DNA of 64,000 nt from Rhizobium sophoriradicis (GTDB taxonomy: Bacteria > Pseudomonadota > Alphaproteobacteria > Rhizobiales > Rhizobiaceae), in assembly GCF_003939025.1 (NCBI RefSeq), contig NZ_RQIH01000006.1, positions 62,001-126,000 of the forward strand. The letters run 5' to 3'. The position numbers were made by a program, and so were the translations under genes. Shown here one piece after another: positions 48,150 through 57,697 of this stretch (the stretch's first letter is position 1; every line of letters starts with the position of its first letter). The notes under the pieces were generated by a model that ran no database searches, was not told the DNA's origin, and worked only from the letters and a program-made list of their open reading frames with translations.

Positions 48150-48923
48150 TCAAATTTCAGAATTTTTTTGGTGCTGTTGCGACTCAGTTAATGCCAGCAG
48201 CGCTGCGAAGACGACCAGCGAGGAGAGCCATCCGAGCGTCACGTCCGAGAGATAATGCGCGCCGAAGGACAGCCGCAGGGCCGGGGTCAGGATCGAGACG
48301 GCGACGATCGGCGGTACCAGCGCGTAGCGCAGCGATTTCGGAACGAAGAGCAGCAGGCAGAACAGCCAGCCGGCGCTCGCTGCCTCGCCGGAGACGAAGG
48401 AGCAGTTGGAGACGCATTTGCCGGCAAGCGAGCCGGCCTCGACGAAATGCAGGGCGCCGCCGAAAATATCAGTCTGCACCGGCCGCGGCCGGCCCCAATG
48501 TTCCTTCAGAATGACATTGACCAGCAGCACCGGCCCGATCAGCAGCGTTCCCAAGGCAACCTTAAGCTTGCGCGCCCGCTCGGCATTGAAGGTTGCGCCG
48601 TGCTGCTGGTAGCACTCGATCAATTTCCACAGCATCACGATCGCCACGACATAGGGGAGGCGGAAGAAGATGGTGCGCAGCAGGTCGAAGTTCCCCGAGT
48701 CGCGATAGGGAAAACCGCCGCAGATGCTTCCGGCAGCGGCGGTCGCGTCACAACCGGTCTCCAGGAAAAAAAGCTGGGAAAAATAGATGTCGATCCCGGG
48801 GAAGGCGCGGAAGACGATCAGCAGCCCCCACCACGCCCAGAATAACAGCATGAATGCACCGAAAGTCGTCTTCGGCAGGCGGATCACCGGGCTCCGCCAT
48901 CGATTTTTCGAAAAATCTGTCAA
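48150..48923 (-). CDS. PAP2-family membrane phosphatase, possible lipid A phosphatase
   Basis: The 257-residue protein has about six helices and PAP2 motifs: KEHWGRPRP (motif 1), SFVSGEAAS (motif 2, with Glu where most members have His) and SFGAHYLSDV (motif 3). Rhizobium lipid A loses both phosphates through the PAP2 enzymes LpxE and LpxF, and the gene sits just upstream of the lpt cluster, so an LpxF-like role is plausible. Undecaprenyl-diphosphatase or PgpB-like activity is the alternative. Confidence 0.8.
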   Translation of the reverse strand: MTDFSKNRWRSPVIRLPKTTFGAFMLLFWAWWGLLIVFRAFPGIDIYFSQLFFLETGCDATAAAGSICGGFPYRDSGNFDLLRTIFFRLPYVVAIVMLWKLIECYQQHGATFNAERARKLKVALGTLLIGPVLLVNVILKEHWGRPRPVQTDIFGGALHFVEAGSLAGKCVSNCSFVSGEAASAGWLFCLLLFVPKSLRYALVPPIVAVSILTPALRLSFGAHYLSDVTLGWLSSLVVFAALLALTESQQHQKNSEI

Positions 48924-49067
48924 CGCGAATATCTACGAAACTGACGGAAACATGTGGGCCTGGACGGCCGCGGGCGACCATAACAAGTGTCGCAAGCCAT
49001 TGACAGACCCGGCAAACGCGAAATTATCCGCCAGGGACGGATTTCCAAGAATCCCAGCGGAGAAGAC

Positions 49068-50558
49068 ATGTCAGCAAAGTTCGAAATTTCATTCGCGAAG
49101 TCGGCAAAGCTCAATAGTGGGCTGGCGATCCTGTTGAAGACCGTGGAGGCCGACGCCGCCGCCGGCGCTGAAACGGCCGATCCGGCAGGCGTGATCGCCA
49201 AGGCTGCAAAGATCGCGCGATTCTCCGGAAAATCCATGGCCGCGCTCGATATCGTCGCCCCGGAAGGCGCACCGGTCGAGCGCATCGTCGTTCTCGGCCT
49301 TGGCAAGGCGGCCGAACTTACCGCTCATGACTGGCTGAAGGCCGGCGGCGCTGCGGCATCGAAAATCAAGAATACAGACAGGGCGGCCGTCTTCCTCGAC
49401 GTTCCCGGCGTCGCGACGGACGCGCGCGCCGCCGCCGATTTTGCGCTCGGCATGCTGCTACGCGCCTATAGCTTCGATTCCTATAAGACAAAGAAGAATG
49501 ACGATGAGGAGAAGCCGACGAAATCCGTCAAGGTGACGATCGTCACCGCCGATGCGACCGGCGCCAAGAAGGCGTTTTCCGCTTCCGAAGCGATAGCCGG
49601 CGGCGTCAATCTCGCCCGTGACCTCGTAAACGAACCGCCGAACGCACTCGGACCTGTCGAATTCGCCGCCAGGGCAAAGGAGCTGGAAATGCTCGGCGTC
49701 GAGGTGGAGATCCTGACCGAGAAGGAAATGCGCCGTCTCGGCATGGGCGCCTTGCTCGGCGTCGCCCAAGGTTCGGTGCGCCCGCCACGCCTGGCGGTCA
49801 TGCAGTGGAAGGGCGGCAAGGGCAAGGATCGTCCGATCGCCTTCATCGGCAAGGGCGTCGTCTTCGACACCGGCGGCATTTCGATCAAGCCGGCCGCCGG
49901 GATGGAGGACATGAAGGGCGATATGGGCGGCGCCGCAGCCGTGACCGGGCTCATGCATGTGCTCGCCTCCCGCAAGGCCGCCGTCAACGCCGTTGGCATC
50001 ATCGGCCTGGTCGAGAACATGCCTGACGGCAACGCCCAGCGTCCCGGCGATATCGTCACCTCTATGTCCGGCCAGACGATCGAGGTGATCAATACCGATG
50101 CCGAGGGCCGCCTCGTGCTCTGCGATGCGCTCTGGTATTGCAACGATCGCTTCAAGCCGCAATTCATGATCAATCTCGCCACCCTGACCGGCGCGATCGT
50201 CGTGGCGCTCGGCAATGTGCATGCGGGTCTGTTCTCAAATGACGACCAGCTTTCCGCCCAGCTGACGGCAGCCGGCCTTTCCACAAATGAGAAACTCTGG
50301 CGCATGCCGCTCGGCAAGGATTACGACAAGCTGATCGACAGCAAGTTCGCCGACATGAAGAACACCGGTGGCCGGCAGGCCGGCTCGATCACCGCCGCGC
50401 ATTTCCTCAAGCGTTTCGTGCAGGAGACACCCTGGGCCCATCTCGATATTGCCGGCACGGCGATGGGCTCGCCGCAAGACGAGATCAACCAGTCGTGGGG
50501 TTCCGGTTTCGGCGTGCGCCTGCTCGACGAACTTGTCCGCGCCCATTATGAATCCTGA
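49068..50558 (+). CDS. pepA: Leucyl aminopeptidase (M17)
   Basis: The 496-residue enzyme has the metal site patterns [14 protein letters not shown] and [10 protein letters not shown] of M17 peptidases. It removes N-terminal residues from peptides; E. coli PepA also binds DNA. GGAGAAG precedes ATG 49068. The stop overlaps the holC start by one base (TGATG). Confidence 0.96.
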   Translation: MSAKFEISFAKSAKLNSGLAILLKTVEADAAAGAETADPAGVIAKAAKIARFSGKSMAALDIVAPEGAPVERIVVLGLGKAAELTAHDWLKAGGAAASKIKNTDRAAVFLDVPGVATDARAAADFALGMLLRAYSFDSYKTKKNDDEEKPTKSVKVTIVTADATGAKKAFSASEAIAGGVNLARDLVNEPPNALGPVEFAARAKELEMLGVEVEILTEKEMRRLGMGALLGVAQGSVRPPRLAVMQWKGGKGKDRPIAFIGKGVVFDTGGISIKPAAGMEDMKGDMGGAAAVTGLMHVLASRKAAVNAVGIIGLVENMPDGNAQRPGDIVTSMSGQTIEVINTDAEGRLVLCDALWYCNDRFKPQFMINLATLTGAIVVALGNVHAGLFSNDDQLSAQLTAAGLSTNEKLWRMPLGKDYDKLIDSKFADMKNTGGRQAGSITAAHFLKRFVQETPWAHLDIAGTAMGSPQDEINQSWGSGFGVRLLDELVRAHYES

Positions 50559-51007
50559 TGACCGACATTCTCTTCTATCATCTGACCGAAACCAAGCTGG
50601 AAGACGCGCTTCCGCCGCTTATCGACAAAAGCGTCGAGCGCGGCTGGCGCGTCGCCGTGCAGACGCGTGAGCCGGCGCGGCGCGATGCTCTCGATGCGCA
50701 TCTTTGGACGTTCCGCGAGGAGACCTTCCTGCCGCACGGCACCGACGAGGCCGATTTCGCCGAGAACCAGCCGGTGCTTTTGACGGTCACACCTGACAAC
50801 GCCAATGCGGCCACGGTGCGTTTCATCGTCGACGGCGCCGAGCCGCCGCCGGCAGACTCTTACGAGCGCATCGTCTTCATGTTCGACGGTCACGATCAGG
50901 AGCAACTGGAAGCGGCGCGCGCGCAATGGAAGAGGCTGAAAGGCGAGGGGCATAACCTCACCTACTGGCAGCAGACGCCGGAAGGGCGGTGGGAGAAGAA
51001 GGCCTAA
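50558..51007 (+). CDS. holC: DNA polymerase III chi subunit
   Basis: The 149-residue protein has the chi fold pattern: [20 protein letters not shown] at the start, RGWRVAVQT, LWTFREETFLPHG and IVFMFDGHDQ. Chi links the clamp loader to SSB. Translation is coupled to pepA, the usual alphaproteobacterial arrangement. A strong bidirectional hairpin follows. Confidence 0.95.
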   Translation: MTDILFYHLTETKLEDALPPLIDKSVERGWRVAVQTREPARRDALDAHLWTFREETFLPHGTDEADFAENQPVLLTVTPDNANAATVRFIVDGAEPPPADSYERIVFMFDGHDQEQLEAARAQWKRLKGEGHNLTYWQQTPEGRWEKKA

Positions 51008-51017
51008 GAGCCTTCGG

Positions 51018-51057
51018 GGCGGTCCTTGCCGTCGGGCTGAAACAGGCAAGGACCGCC
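51018..51057. terminator. Bidirectional hairpin between holC and the dehydrogenase gene
   Basis: Thirteen-base perfect arms GGCGGTCCTTGCC / GGCAAGGACCGCC with a 14-base loop sit in the gap of two converging genes. Confidence 0.7.
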
Positions 51058-51064
51058 AAGTGGC

Positions 51065-51991
51065 TCAATCGTGGAAGGCTTCGACGAATTTCCGTTTGCC
51101 GAGCATGAAGGCGTCGGCGACATGGCGCAGCGGCGCCAGATCGACATCCGATTTGCCGGTCTTGATGATTTCGGCAAAGCGACGGTAGAGCGAGGGATAT
51201 TCCTGCTCCGGCTCGGCGAATGTCAGCGTGCCGTTAATCGAAAGCTTGGCGCCGCCTTCGGCAAGCACCATCTGACCGGCCGCCGTTTCGGCGACAATGT
51301 CCCAGCTCTGCTTGCCGGTCTGGCGCCAGTCGAATTCAGCTCGAACCGGCAGGCCGTCGGCATTGCGGAAATGAATGTCGGCGGCGATCGGCGCATCGCG
51401 GTTTTCGGGGAATTCGAGCACGGCCTCGGTGATGAAGATCGGCCGCGGCAGGATGTGGGTGACGATCGACAGCGCATTGATGCCGGGATCGAAAACGCCG
51501 AGACCACCGGCCTGCCAGATCCATTCCTGGTTCGGATGCCAGTGGCGGACGTCTTCCTTCCAGATCACATGCACGCTCTCGATCGTCGTCGAAGCAAGAA
51601 ACTCCTTGGCGGCTTCGACCGCCGGCGCATAGCGCGAATGCCAGCTGGCAAACAGCGACGTGCCCTGCTTTGCGGCAAGCGCCTCGAGGTCGGCGACTTC
51701 GCTCAGCGTCGCACCGGGCGGCTTTTCCAGGAAGACGTGTTTGCCGGCGACGAGCGCCTTATAGGCGGCCTCGTAGCGATATTGCGGCGGCATGCAGAGC
51801 GAAACCGCATCGATCGAGGGCTCGGCGTCGAGCATCGCCTCGATCGTCGTATAGCTGTTGATGCCCTCGACCGTGCCGTGGCGGCTGGCCGTGGCGGCGA
51901 GCTTGAAATCGGCGTTCTTGGCGATGGAGGGGAGGTGCTGGTCGCGGACGATCTTGCCGACGCCCACGATGGCGAGATTGATAGGAGACAT
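51065..51991 (-). CDS. Gfo/Idh/MocA oxidoreductase, D-galactose/L-arabinose 1-dehydrogenase-like
   Basis: The 308-residue protein has the Rossmann start INLAIVGVGKIVRDQHLPSI, the EKP motif in VFLEKPPGA and a C-terminal sugar-binding domain with DPGINALSIV. The GKIxRDQHLP wording resembles sugar 1-dehydrogenases of Pseudomonas and Azospirillum, which oxidise galactose or arabinose to the lactone. ATG 51991 follows AGGAG closely. No sugar-pathway genes lie beside it. Confidence 0.8.
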   Translation of the reverse strand: MSPINLAIVGVGKIVRDQHLPSIAKNADFKLAATASRHGTVEGINSYTTIEAMLDAEPSIDAVSLCMPPQYRYEAAYKALVAGKHVFLEKPPGATLSEVADLEALAAKQGTSLFASWHSRYAPAVEAAKEFLASTTIESVHVIWKEDVRHWHPNQEWIWQAGGLGVFDPGINALSIVTHILPRPIFITEAVLEFPENRDAPIAADIHFRNADGLPVRAEFDWRQTGKQSWDIVAETAAGQMVLAEGGAKLSINGTLTFAEPEQEYPSLYRRFAEIIKTGKSDVDLAPLRHVADAFMLGKRKFVEAFHD

Positions 51992-52109
51992 GGTGTTTCG
52001 CTCGAACCTGTGAAAAGTATGATTTATTGCGCTTCTTGTAGCAGAAAGAGGAGCGGCGACAAGCTCTCCTCCTTCATTCATTGCATCATCCTACCCCATG
52101 ATGGCCCGT

Positions 52110-54152
52110 CTATCTCATGATAGTTTGGCGAAGGAAGCTGTAACCCATCGCCGCGCGGGCGGCGCGCTCTTGCGAATCGCCGTCGCCGCCATGCCCGCCC
52201 AGGCCGAATTCATGGAAGAGCGGCCTATGTCCTGCCTCCTCCAGCCGCGCGGCAAAACGGCGTGCATGCGAGGGATGCACACGGTCGTCATTGGTGGAGC
52301 TTTCGATATAGATCGGAGGATAGGCGATCTCGCTCGCCGGCCTGACATTGTGAAGCGGGGAATAACCGAGCATGAAGTCCCGATCCACCGAGACCTCCGG
52401 ATCGCCATATTCGTCCATCCAGGCTTGCCCGGCGCTGAACAGATGGAAACGTGTCATATCGAGCACCGGCACCTGGCACCAGATCGCGCCGAAATCATGC
52501 GGATAGCGCGTCACCATCACGCCGGTCAGCAAGCCGCCATTGCTGCCGCCCTGGCAGGCGATCCGCGACGGCACGGTGTAGCCGCGGGCGACGAGATCGC
52601 GGGCGATGGCGACGAAATCGGCAAAGGCCCGGTCTCGCCCCTGCCGTTTGGCGCTGCGATACCAGTCGGGCCCGAATTCGCCACCGCCGCGGATATAGGC
52701 CTGTACATAGGCCCCGCCTTCTTCCAGCCAGCGACCGGTCACGCCGGAATAATTCGGCGACAGCGAAACATCGAAGCCGCCATAGCCGTAGATCAGCACC
52801 GGCAGCGCGCCCCTGGTCCACTGTCTCGGCAGGACCAGCCGATAGGCAACCCTCGTTCCGTCTTCAGAAACCGCCTCCAGTAGCTCGGATGACATGCCGG
52901 TGGCATCGAAATAGCTCGGCGCCACGGCGGTGAAGGCCGGCTCTGGCTGTTTGCTGCGATCGGAGAGTTCGAGGCGGTAGCAGGTGGGCGGCTGCAGGAA
53001 ACCCTGACCGACAATGTAGAGCGTGTCGTCACCAAGATGCAGATCCGCATAGAGCGGCCTGAAATGCGCCGTCTGCATATCCGCCGGCAGCGCGATCTCG
53101 CGCTGTCGGGCATCGGGCCTCGTCAGGTCGAGCACCATGAGACGCGGACGCAGCCGATCGGAGATGATGAACACGCACCATTCACGCATCAGCATCATCT
53201 GCGAGACGGACTGGCCCTCGCCAGGCTGAAACAGGATCCGCTCCGGCCCGAGCGGACCTGTCGCCGAGCCGGGATCGAAGCGCTGCAGCACCAGGCTGCC
53301 GGTGGGAACGCGCTCATCGGTCTTTGCCCGCCAGAGGCAATGATCGTGATTGAACTGGAAGTCCGCTTCCTTGGGCAGATCGATGCGCCGCTGCGTGCCG
53401 TCGTCGGCAGTCAGGAAGGCGCTGGCGACGCCGATCTCATGGGCAGCGACGAAGATGTCGATCAATCCGGCATCCGCCGAGGTGCCCGACAGGGCAGGGT
53501 CGATAACGAGATTGAAGCCATAGACGTCCTCGTCGGCGGCTTCGAACATGACGGCGGCATCTTCCGGCCGCTGCCCGCGCTTCAGTCGCCGCCCGACGCG
53601 CGGCCATCCGGAGCGGGTTGCCGAAAATCGGTCGATCGAACCGAAATAGCAGATCTCGTCGCGGCTTAGCCAGTTGGCATGCGATCGTGCCGCCGGCGTG
53701 TCGAAGCCGCCCTCGACGATCTCTTTGCTCTCTGCGTTGAATTCGAGCAGGCGGAGAAGATCGGAGCCGCCGTCCGAAAGTGTGAGCAGCACGCGCGTCG
53801 GCTCCCACGGGCAGGTGACGACGCCGCGCCAGGTCCAGCGCTTGCCTTCACTGAGGCAGAAGGCGTCGAGGTCGAAGACCACCTCCCAATCGGCCTCCGG
53901 CAGCGGCTGCTGATCGGCCGGCAGACGCAGCCAGACGCCGAGCGGATTGTCCTTGCTCTGCCGGAAATCGAACAGCCAGCCTCCGCGGCGCATCGCCACG
54001 ATCAGCCGGTCCTGCCGCTCGATCAGGGTTTTGATCGCGTCGCGATCCCTGGCGAATTCCGGCGTTCTCAATACCGCGTCGGACAGCGCGTTATGTTCGT
54101 CGATGAACTGGCGGGTGCGCGGATCCTCGTCCGCTTCGAGATGAAGGTTCAT
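52110..54152 (-). CDS. Prolyl oligopeptidase family serine peptidase (S9A)
   Basis: The 680-residue protein has an N-terminal beta-propeller region and a C-terminal hydrolase domain with the nucleophile in CQGGSNGGLL, Asp in STNDDRVHPSHA and His in GGHGGDG. YGYGGFDVSLSPNYS is also typical of the family. It cuts short peptides after proline. Its ATG overlaps the stop of the truncated deacetylase frame (ATGA), with AGGGAC before it. Confidence 0.93.
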   Translation of the reverse strand: MNLHLEADEDPRTRQFIDEHNALSDAVLRTPEFARDRDAIKTLIERQDRLIVAMRRGGWLFDFRQSKDNPLGVWLRLPADQQPLPEADWEVVFDLDAFCLSEGKRWTWRGVVTCPWEPTRVLLTLSDGGSDLLRLLEFNAESKEIVEGGFDTPAARSHANWLSRDEICYFGSIDRFSATRSGWPRVGRRLKRGQRPEDAAVMFEAADEDVYGFNLVIDPALSGTSADAGLIDIFVAAHEIGVASAFLTADDGTQRRIDLPKEADFQFNHDHCLWRAKTDERVPTGSLVLQRFDPGSATGPLGPERILFQPGEGQSVSQMMLMREWCVFIISDRLRPRLMVLDLTRPDARQREIALPADMQTAHFRPLYADLHLGDDTLYIVGQGFLQPPTCYRLELSDRSKQPEPAFTAVAPSYFDATGMSSELLEAVSEDGTRVAYRLVLPRQWTRGALPVLIYGYGGFDVSLSPNYSGVTGRWLEEGGAYVQAYIRGGGEFGPDWYRSAKRQGRDRAFADFVAIARDLVARGYTVPSRIACQGGSNGGLLTGVMVTRYPHDFGAIWCQVPVLDMTRFHLFSAGQAWMDEYGDPEVSVDRDFMLGYSPLHNVRPASEIAYPPIYIESSTNDDRVHPSHARRFAARLEEAGHRPLFHEFGLGGHGGDGDSQERAARAAMGYSFLRQTIMR

Positions 54153-54493
54153 GTCCCTACCGGCTTCAGTTGACGTCGATCAGATCTAGGCAGCCGGTCT
54201 CGAGTTGACAACCCGCGTTCGCGGGTCATCACGAAATCGGCCGAAGCGACGAGGTTGTTGGGGGGGCGCGTCTTCTTGAACTTCAGCGTCACGACCTTGT
54301 AGCCTTCGGCTTCGAGTTTCGAAAGCAGGGTCGGCAACATCTTCGCCGTGCGCTTGTGGATGTCATGCATGAGAATGATGCCGTGGCCGCGCTTGTGCAA
54401 CTGGTCCATCGTCCGCTGCGTTACGGAGGCCGGCGTCGTGGTGAAATAGTCCTTGCTGTCGATGTCGAGATCCATGACCACCATGTCGCGCAT
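54149..54493 (-). pseudogene. Truncated polysaccharide deacetylase (C-terminal half only)
   Basis: The 114-residue frame contains the C-terminal NodB-homology pattern: MDLDIDSKDYFTTTP, then HGIILMHDIHKRTAKMLP and LEAEGYKVVTLK. The N-terminal half with the metal-binding Asp/His motifs is missing; upstream sequence runs at once into the end of the ABC-F gene. The start has no ribosome site, and the last 25 residues (after KKTRPPNN) look unlike the family. Similarity may begin a few codons before the first ATG. I take it as a deletion remnant. Confidence 0.75.
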
Positions 54494-54515
54494 GGCGAGG
54501 GTGGCGCGACTGTGG

Positions 54516-56399
54516 CTATCCCGCCATCGCTTCTTCGTATTCCGACGACAGCATCAGCCATTCTTCCTCGGCAGCAGCGAGTTTTGCCGCGGCCTCGCCG
54601 CGCTGCTTTGCCTTTTCGGCGGCCTTGGCGGGCGTTTTCTCGTAGAGGGCGGGATTTGCAAGTTCCGCGTCAAGCGCCTGAATCTGTTTCTCCAGCTTGG
54701 CCGTCAAGGATTCGATTTCGTTGATCTTTTTCTTCAGCGGCGTCAGCGAAGCGCGCCGCTCCGCATTGAGCTTGCGTTGATCGGCCTTGGAGGTCGCATC
54801 GTCAGCCGGCTGCAGCTTTTCTTCTTTTTTTTTGCCCGAGGCGACGATCAGGTCGCGATATTCGTCCATATCGCCTTCGAAGGCGGTGACGGTGCCGCCG
54901 TTGACCAGCCAGAGCCGGTCGACCGTCGCCTCGATCAGGTGACGGTCGTGCGAGATCAGGATGACGGCGCCTTCGTAATCGTTCAGCGCCTCGATCAGTG
55001 CGCGCCGGCTGTCGATGTCGAGATGGTTGGTCGGCTCGTCGAGGATGAGCAGGTTCGGCGCATGGAAGGCGGCAAGCCCCATCAGCAGGCGGGCTTTTTC
55101 GCCGCCGGAAAGATCCTTGGCGGCGGTAGCCATCTTCTCGGTCGCCAGTCCCATCTGGGCGACACGGGCGCGCACTTTGGCCTCCGGGTCGCCAGGCATC
55201 AGCCGCCGCACATGCTCCACCGCCGACTGCTCGGGGATAAGGTCGTCGAGCTGGTGCTGCGCGAAAAAGCCGATCTTCAGGGAGGGTGCGAGCTTCACTT
55301 CGCCACTCTCCGGGGCAAGCCTGCCGGAGATGAATTTCGCGAAGGTTGATTTGCCGTTTCCGTTCGAACCGAGAAGGGCGATGCGATCGTCATTGTCGAT
55401 GCGCAGATTGAGGTTCTTCAGGATCGGTTTGCCTGGCTGGTAGCCGACGGCGCCGCCCTGGACCGCGACGATCGGCGATGCCGGCTGCTTTTCGGGCTCG
55501 GGAAAGGTGATCGGCTGTACGTGGTCCTCGATGACGGCCGCAACCGTGCCCATGCGCTCGAGCGCCTTGACGCGCGACTGCGCCTGCCGGGCCTTGGAGG
55601 CCTTGGCCTTGAAGCGATCGATGAAGCTCTGCAGATGTTTGCGCGCCGCCTCGTTCTTGGCCTTGGCCTTCGTCTGGAGTTCGTCGGCTTCCGCCTTCTG
55701 CCGCTCGAACTGATCGTAATTGCCGCGGTAGAAGGTGAGCTTTTTCTGGTCGAGATGGACGATGGAATTGACCGCATTGTTCAAGAGGTCGCGATCGTGG
55801 CTGATGATGATCACAGTGTGCGGATAGCGGCGGATGTAATCCTCCAGCCACATCGTGCCTTCGAGGTCGAGATAGTTGGTCGGCTCGTCGAGCAGAAGCA
55901 GGTCCGGCTCGGCAAACAGCACGGCGGCGAGCGCCACGCGCATGCGCCAGCCGCCCGAGAAGGAGGAAGCGGGACGGGCTTGCGCGTCCCTGTCGAAGCC
56001 GAGGCCGGCAAGAATGCTCGCGGCGCGCGCCTCGGCCGAATGCGCGTCGATATCGACGAGGCGCATCTGGATTTCGGCGATGCGGTGCGGATCGCTTGCC
56101 GTTTCCGCTTCGGCAAGCAGGGCCGCGCGCTCCTTGTCGGCGGCAAGCACGATCTCGATCAGGGGCTGCTCGGTCCCCGGCGCTTCCTGGGCCACCTGGC
56201 CGATGCGTGCCGCCTTCGGGATCGACACCGATCCGGTCTCCGAGCCGAGATCGCCGGTAATGACGCGAAACAGCGTGGACTTGCCGGCGCCGTTACGGCC
56301 GACGAGGCCGGCCTTGGTGCCCGAAGGCAGCGACAGGCTGGCATTGTCGAGAAGCAGGCGCCCGGCTATGCGGGCGGAAATTTCGGTGAGCGTGATCAT
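54516..56399 (-). CDS. ABC-F family ATPase (two ABC domains, soluble)
   Basis: The 627-residue protein has two ATPase domains without membrane helices: Walker A GRNGAGKST and GSNGNGKST, signatures SFSGGWRMR and DLSGGEKAR, Walker B LLLLDEPTN and LLILDEPTN. A charged inter-domain linker (about residues 240-310) and a C-terminal coiled coil fit the YheS/Uup branch. ABC-F proteins act on ribosomes. MITLTEISARIAGR at 56399 is the family-type start. Confidence 0.92.
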   Translation of the reverse strand: MITLTEISARIAGRLLLDNASLSLPSGTKAGLVGRNGAGKSTLFRVITGDLGSETGSVSIPKAARIGQVAQEAPGTEQPLIEIVLAADKERAALLAEAETASDPHRIAEIQMRLVDIDAHSAEARAASILAGLGFDRDAQARPASSFSGGWRMRVALAAVLFAEPDLLLLDEPTNYLDLEGTMWLEDYIRRYPHTVIIISHDRDLLNNAVNSIVHLDQKKLTFYRGNYDQFERQKAEADELQTKAKAKNEAARKHLQSFIDRFKAKASKARQAQSRVKALERMGTVAAVIEDHVQPITFPEPEKQPASPIVAVQGGAVGYQPGKPILKNLNLRIDNDDRIALLGSNGNGKSTFAKFISGRLAPESGEVKLAPSLKIGFFAQHQLDDLIPEQSAVEHVRRLMPGDPEAKVRARVAQMGLATEKMATAAKDLSGGEKARLLMGLAAFHAPNLLILDEPTNHLDIDSRRALIEALNDYEGAVILISHDRHLIEATVDRLWLVNGGTVTAFEGDMDEYRDLIVASGKKKEEKLQPADDATSKADQRKLNAERRASLTPLKKKINEIESLTAKLEKQIQALDAELANPALYEKTPAKAAEKAKQRGEAAAKLAAAEEEWLMLSSEYEEAMAG

Positions 56400-56508
56400 G
56401 GCCGGCGTTTTGGCCGAAAGCGCCGGCCAAGGCAAGAGCGCTTGGCGCCGGTCAGCTTGCTTGCCGGCCCGGCAAGGCTCTTATCCGCCGCAAGAGATCG
56501 AAACCGCC

Positions 56509-57555
56509 TCAGCGGCCGAAGGCCTGCACCGGCTGGCGCGGGTTCGATTGAGCGGCGAGAAGGGCGACGCGGGCATTGGCCTGCAATTGCCCCGGTGTTG
56601 CCGCGTCCGTGCTGAGCGCCACGCCGACCGAGATGGTCAGCCTGCCGCTATCGCCCTTGTCTGAGGTCGCGAAGACCAGATTGTCTTCGACGGAGGCGCG
56701 CAGGCGCTCGGCAATCGCCATCGCATCCTGCATGCCGACATTGGAAAACAGCAGGGCGAATTCGTCCGCCTCGGTGCGGGCGACGAAGTCGTTCTTCTTG
56801 ACCGATTTTTGGAAGAGGCCGGCGAGCTTCTTCAGGATCTTGTTGCCGGCCGGCGTGCCATATCTCTCATTGAGATCGGTGAAATTGTCGACATCGACCA
56901 TGACAAGCGCACTGCCGGCGGCACCCTCTTCGCGCTCGTAGAGGTCGGCGATCACGCGGTTGAGCGCGATGCGATTGGGAAGTCCGGTGATCCTGTCGGC
57001 GACGGCGGCCGCCTGCATCGCCGAAATGCCGCGCTCGAGCGTTTCCAGCCTCTTGATATCATCCGCCAGCCTGGCGCCGATTTGCATTTCCGCCGACGAT
57101 ACGCTCGTCAGCGAGGCCGAGAGATAGTCGAGCTCGCCGATGAAGGCGGCAAGGCTCTGGTCCTCATGGCTGGAGACGGATTTCAGGATCGTGTCGCAGG
57201 CGCGCGCAAAGGCATCCCGGTACCGCATCCCTTCGGCAAGCCTCTCCGCTACCTCACGCAGCAAACGGCTCGCCTCGTTGCGCGACGTCTCGCCTGCCAG
57301 CCCGCAATGGCCGACGAGGCGGTATTTCAGCCCGAGCTCGTCAAGCATCGCTTGGTGCGGGTGAGGCCCGAGCGCAGCGATATCCTGGGCGAGACCTGCG
57401 TTGAGCCCGACGATTGCCTCATGGAAGAGTTCATAGTTGCGCGGCAGCCCGGCGACGTTGAGACGCGCCATGTGCTGGGCGATCTTCTGGATGTCCGCGA
57501 TGGGACCAGGGCGTGTCTCGCGCGGCACCAATGCGTTTGCGCTTGCATTCTGCAT
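56509..57555 (-). CDS. GGDEF-domain protein with degenerate active site
   Basis: The 348-residue protein has a helical N-terminal half and a GGDEF fold (about residues 185-335) with GLPNRIALNRVI and VMVDVDNFTDLNERYG. The signature is ARTEADEFALLF, so both glycines of GG(D/E)EF are replaced, and no RxxD inhibitory site is seen. It probably makes no c-di-GMP and may bind nucleotide or partners instead. No membrane segment. AGGGATC precedes the ATG. Confidence 0.88.
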   Translation of the reverse strand: MQNASANALVPRETRPGPIADIQKIAQHMARLNVAGLPRNYELFHEAIVGLNAGLAQDIAALGPHPHQAMLDELGLKYRLVGHCGLAGETSRNEASRLLREVAERLAEGMRYRDAFARACDTILKSVSSHEDQSLAAFIGELDYLSASLTSVSSAEMQIGARLADDIKRLETLERGISAMQAAAVADRITGLPNRIALNRVIADLYEREEGAAGSALVMVDVDNFTDLNERYGTPAGNKILKKLAGLFQKSVKKNDFVARTEADEFALLFSNVGMQDAMAIAERLRASVEDNLVFATSDKGDSGRLTISVGVALSTDAATPGQLQANARVALLAAQSNPRQPVQAFGR

Positions 57556-57697
57556 GACGATCCCTCGCGGCCCCGGCCTTTTCCGTCATTCCGCTATGCC
57601 CGCAAGCTTTTAAGAGAGGCTGAATCTGAGGGTGGGAAGCGCTGGATTCCAGGCGCAACCGGTAAAGGCGGTTAATGCCCTGTTGATACGGAGACGC

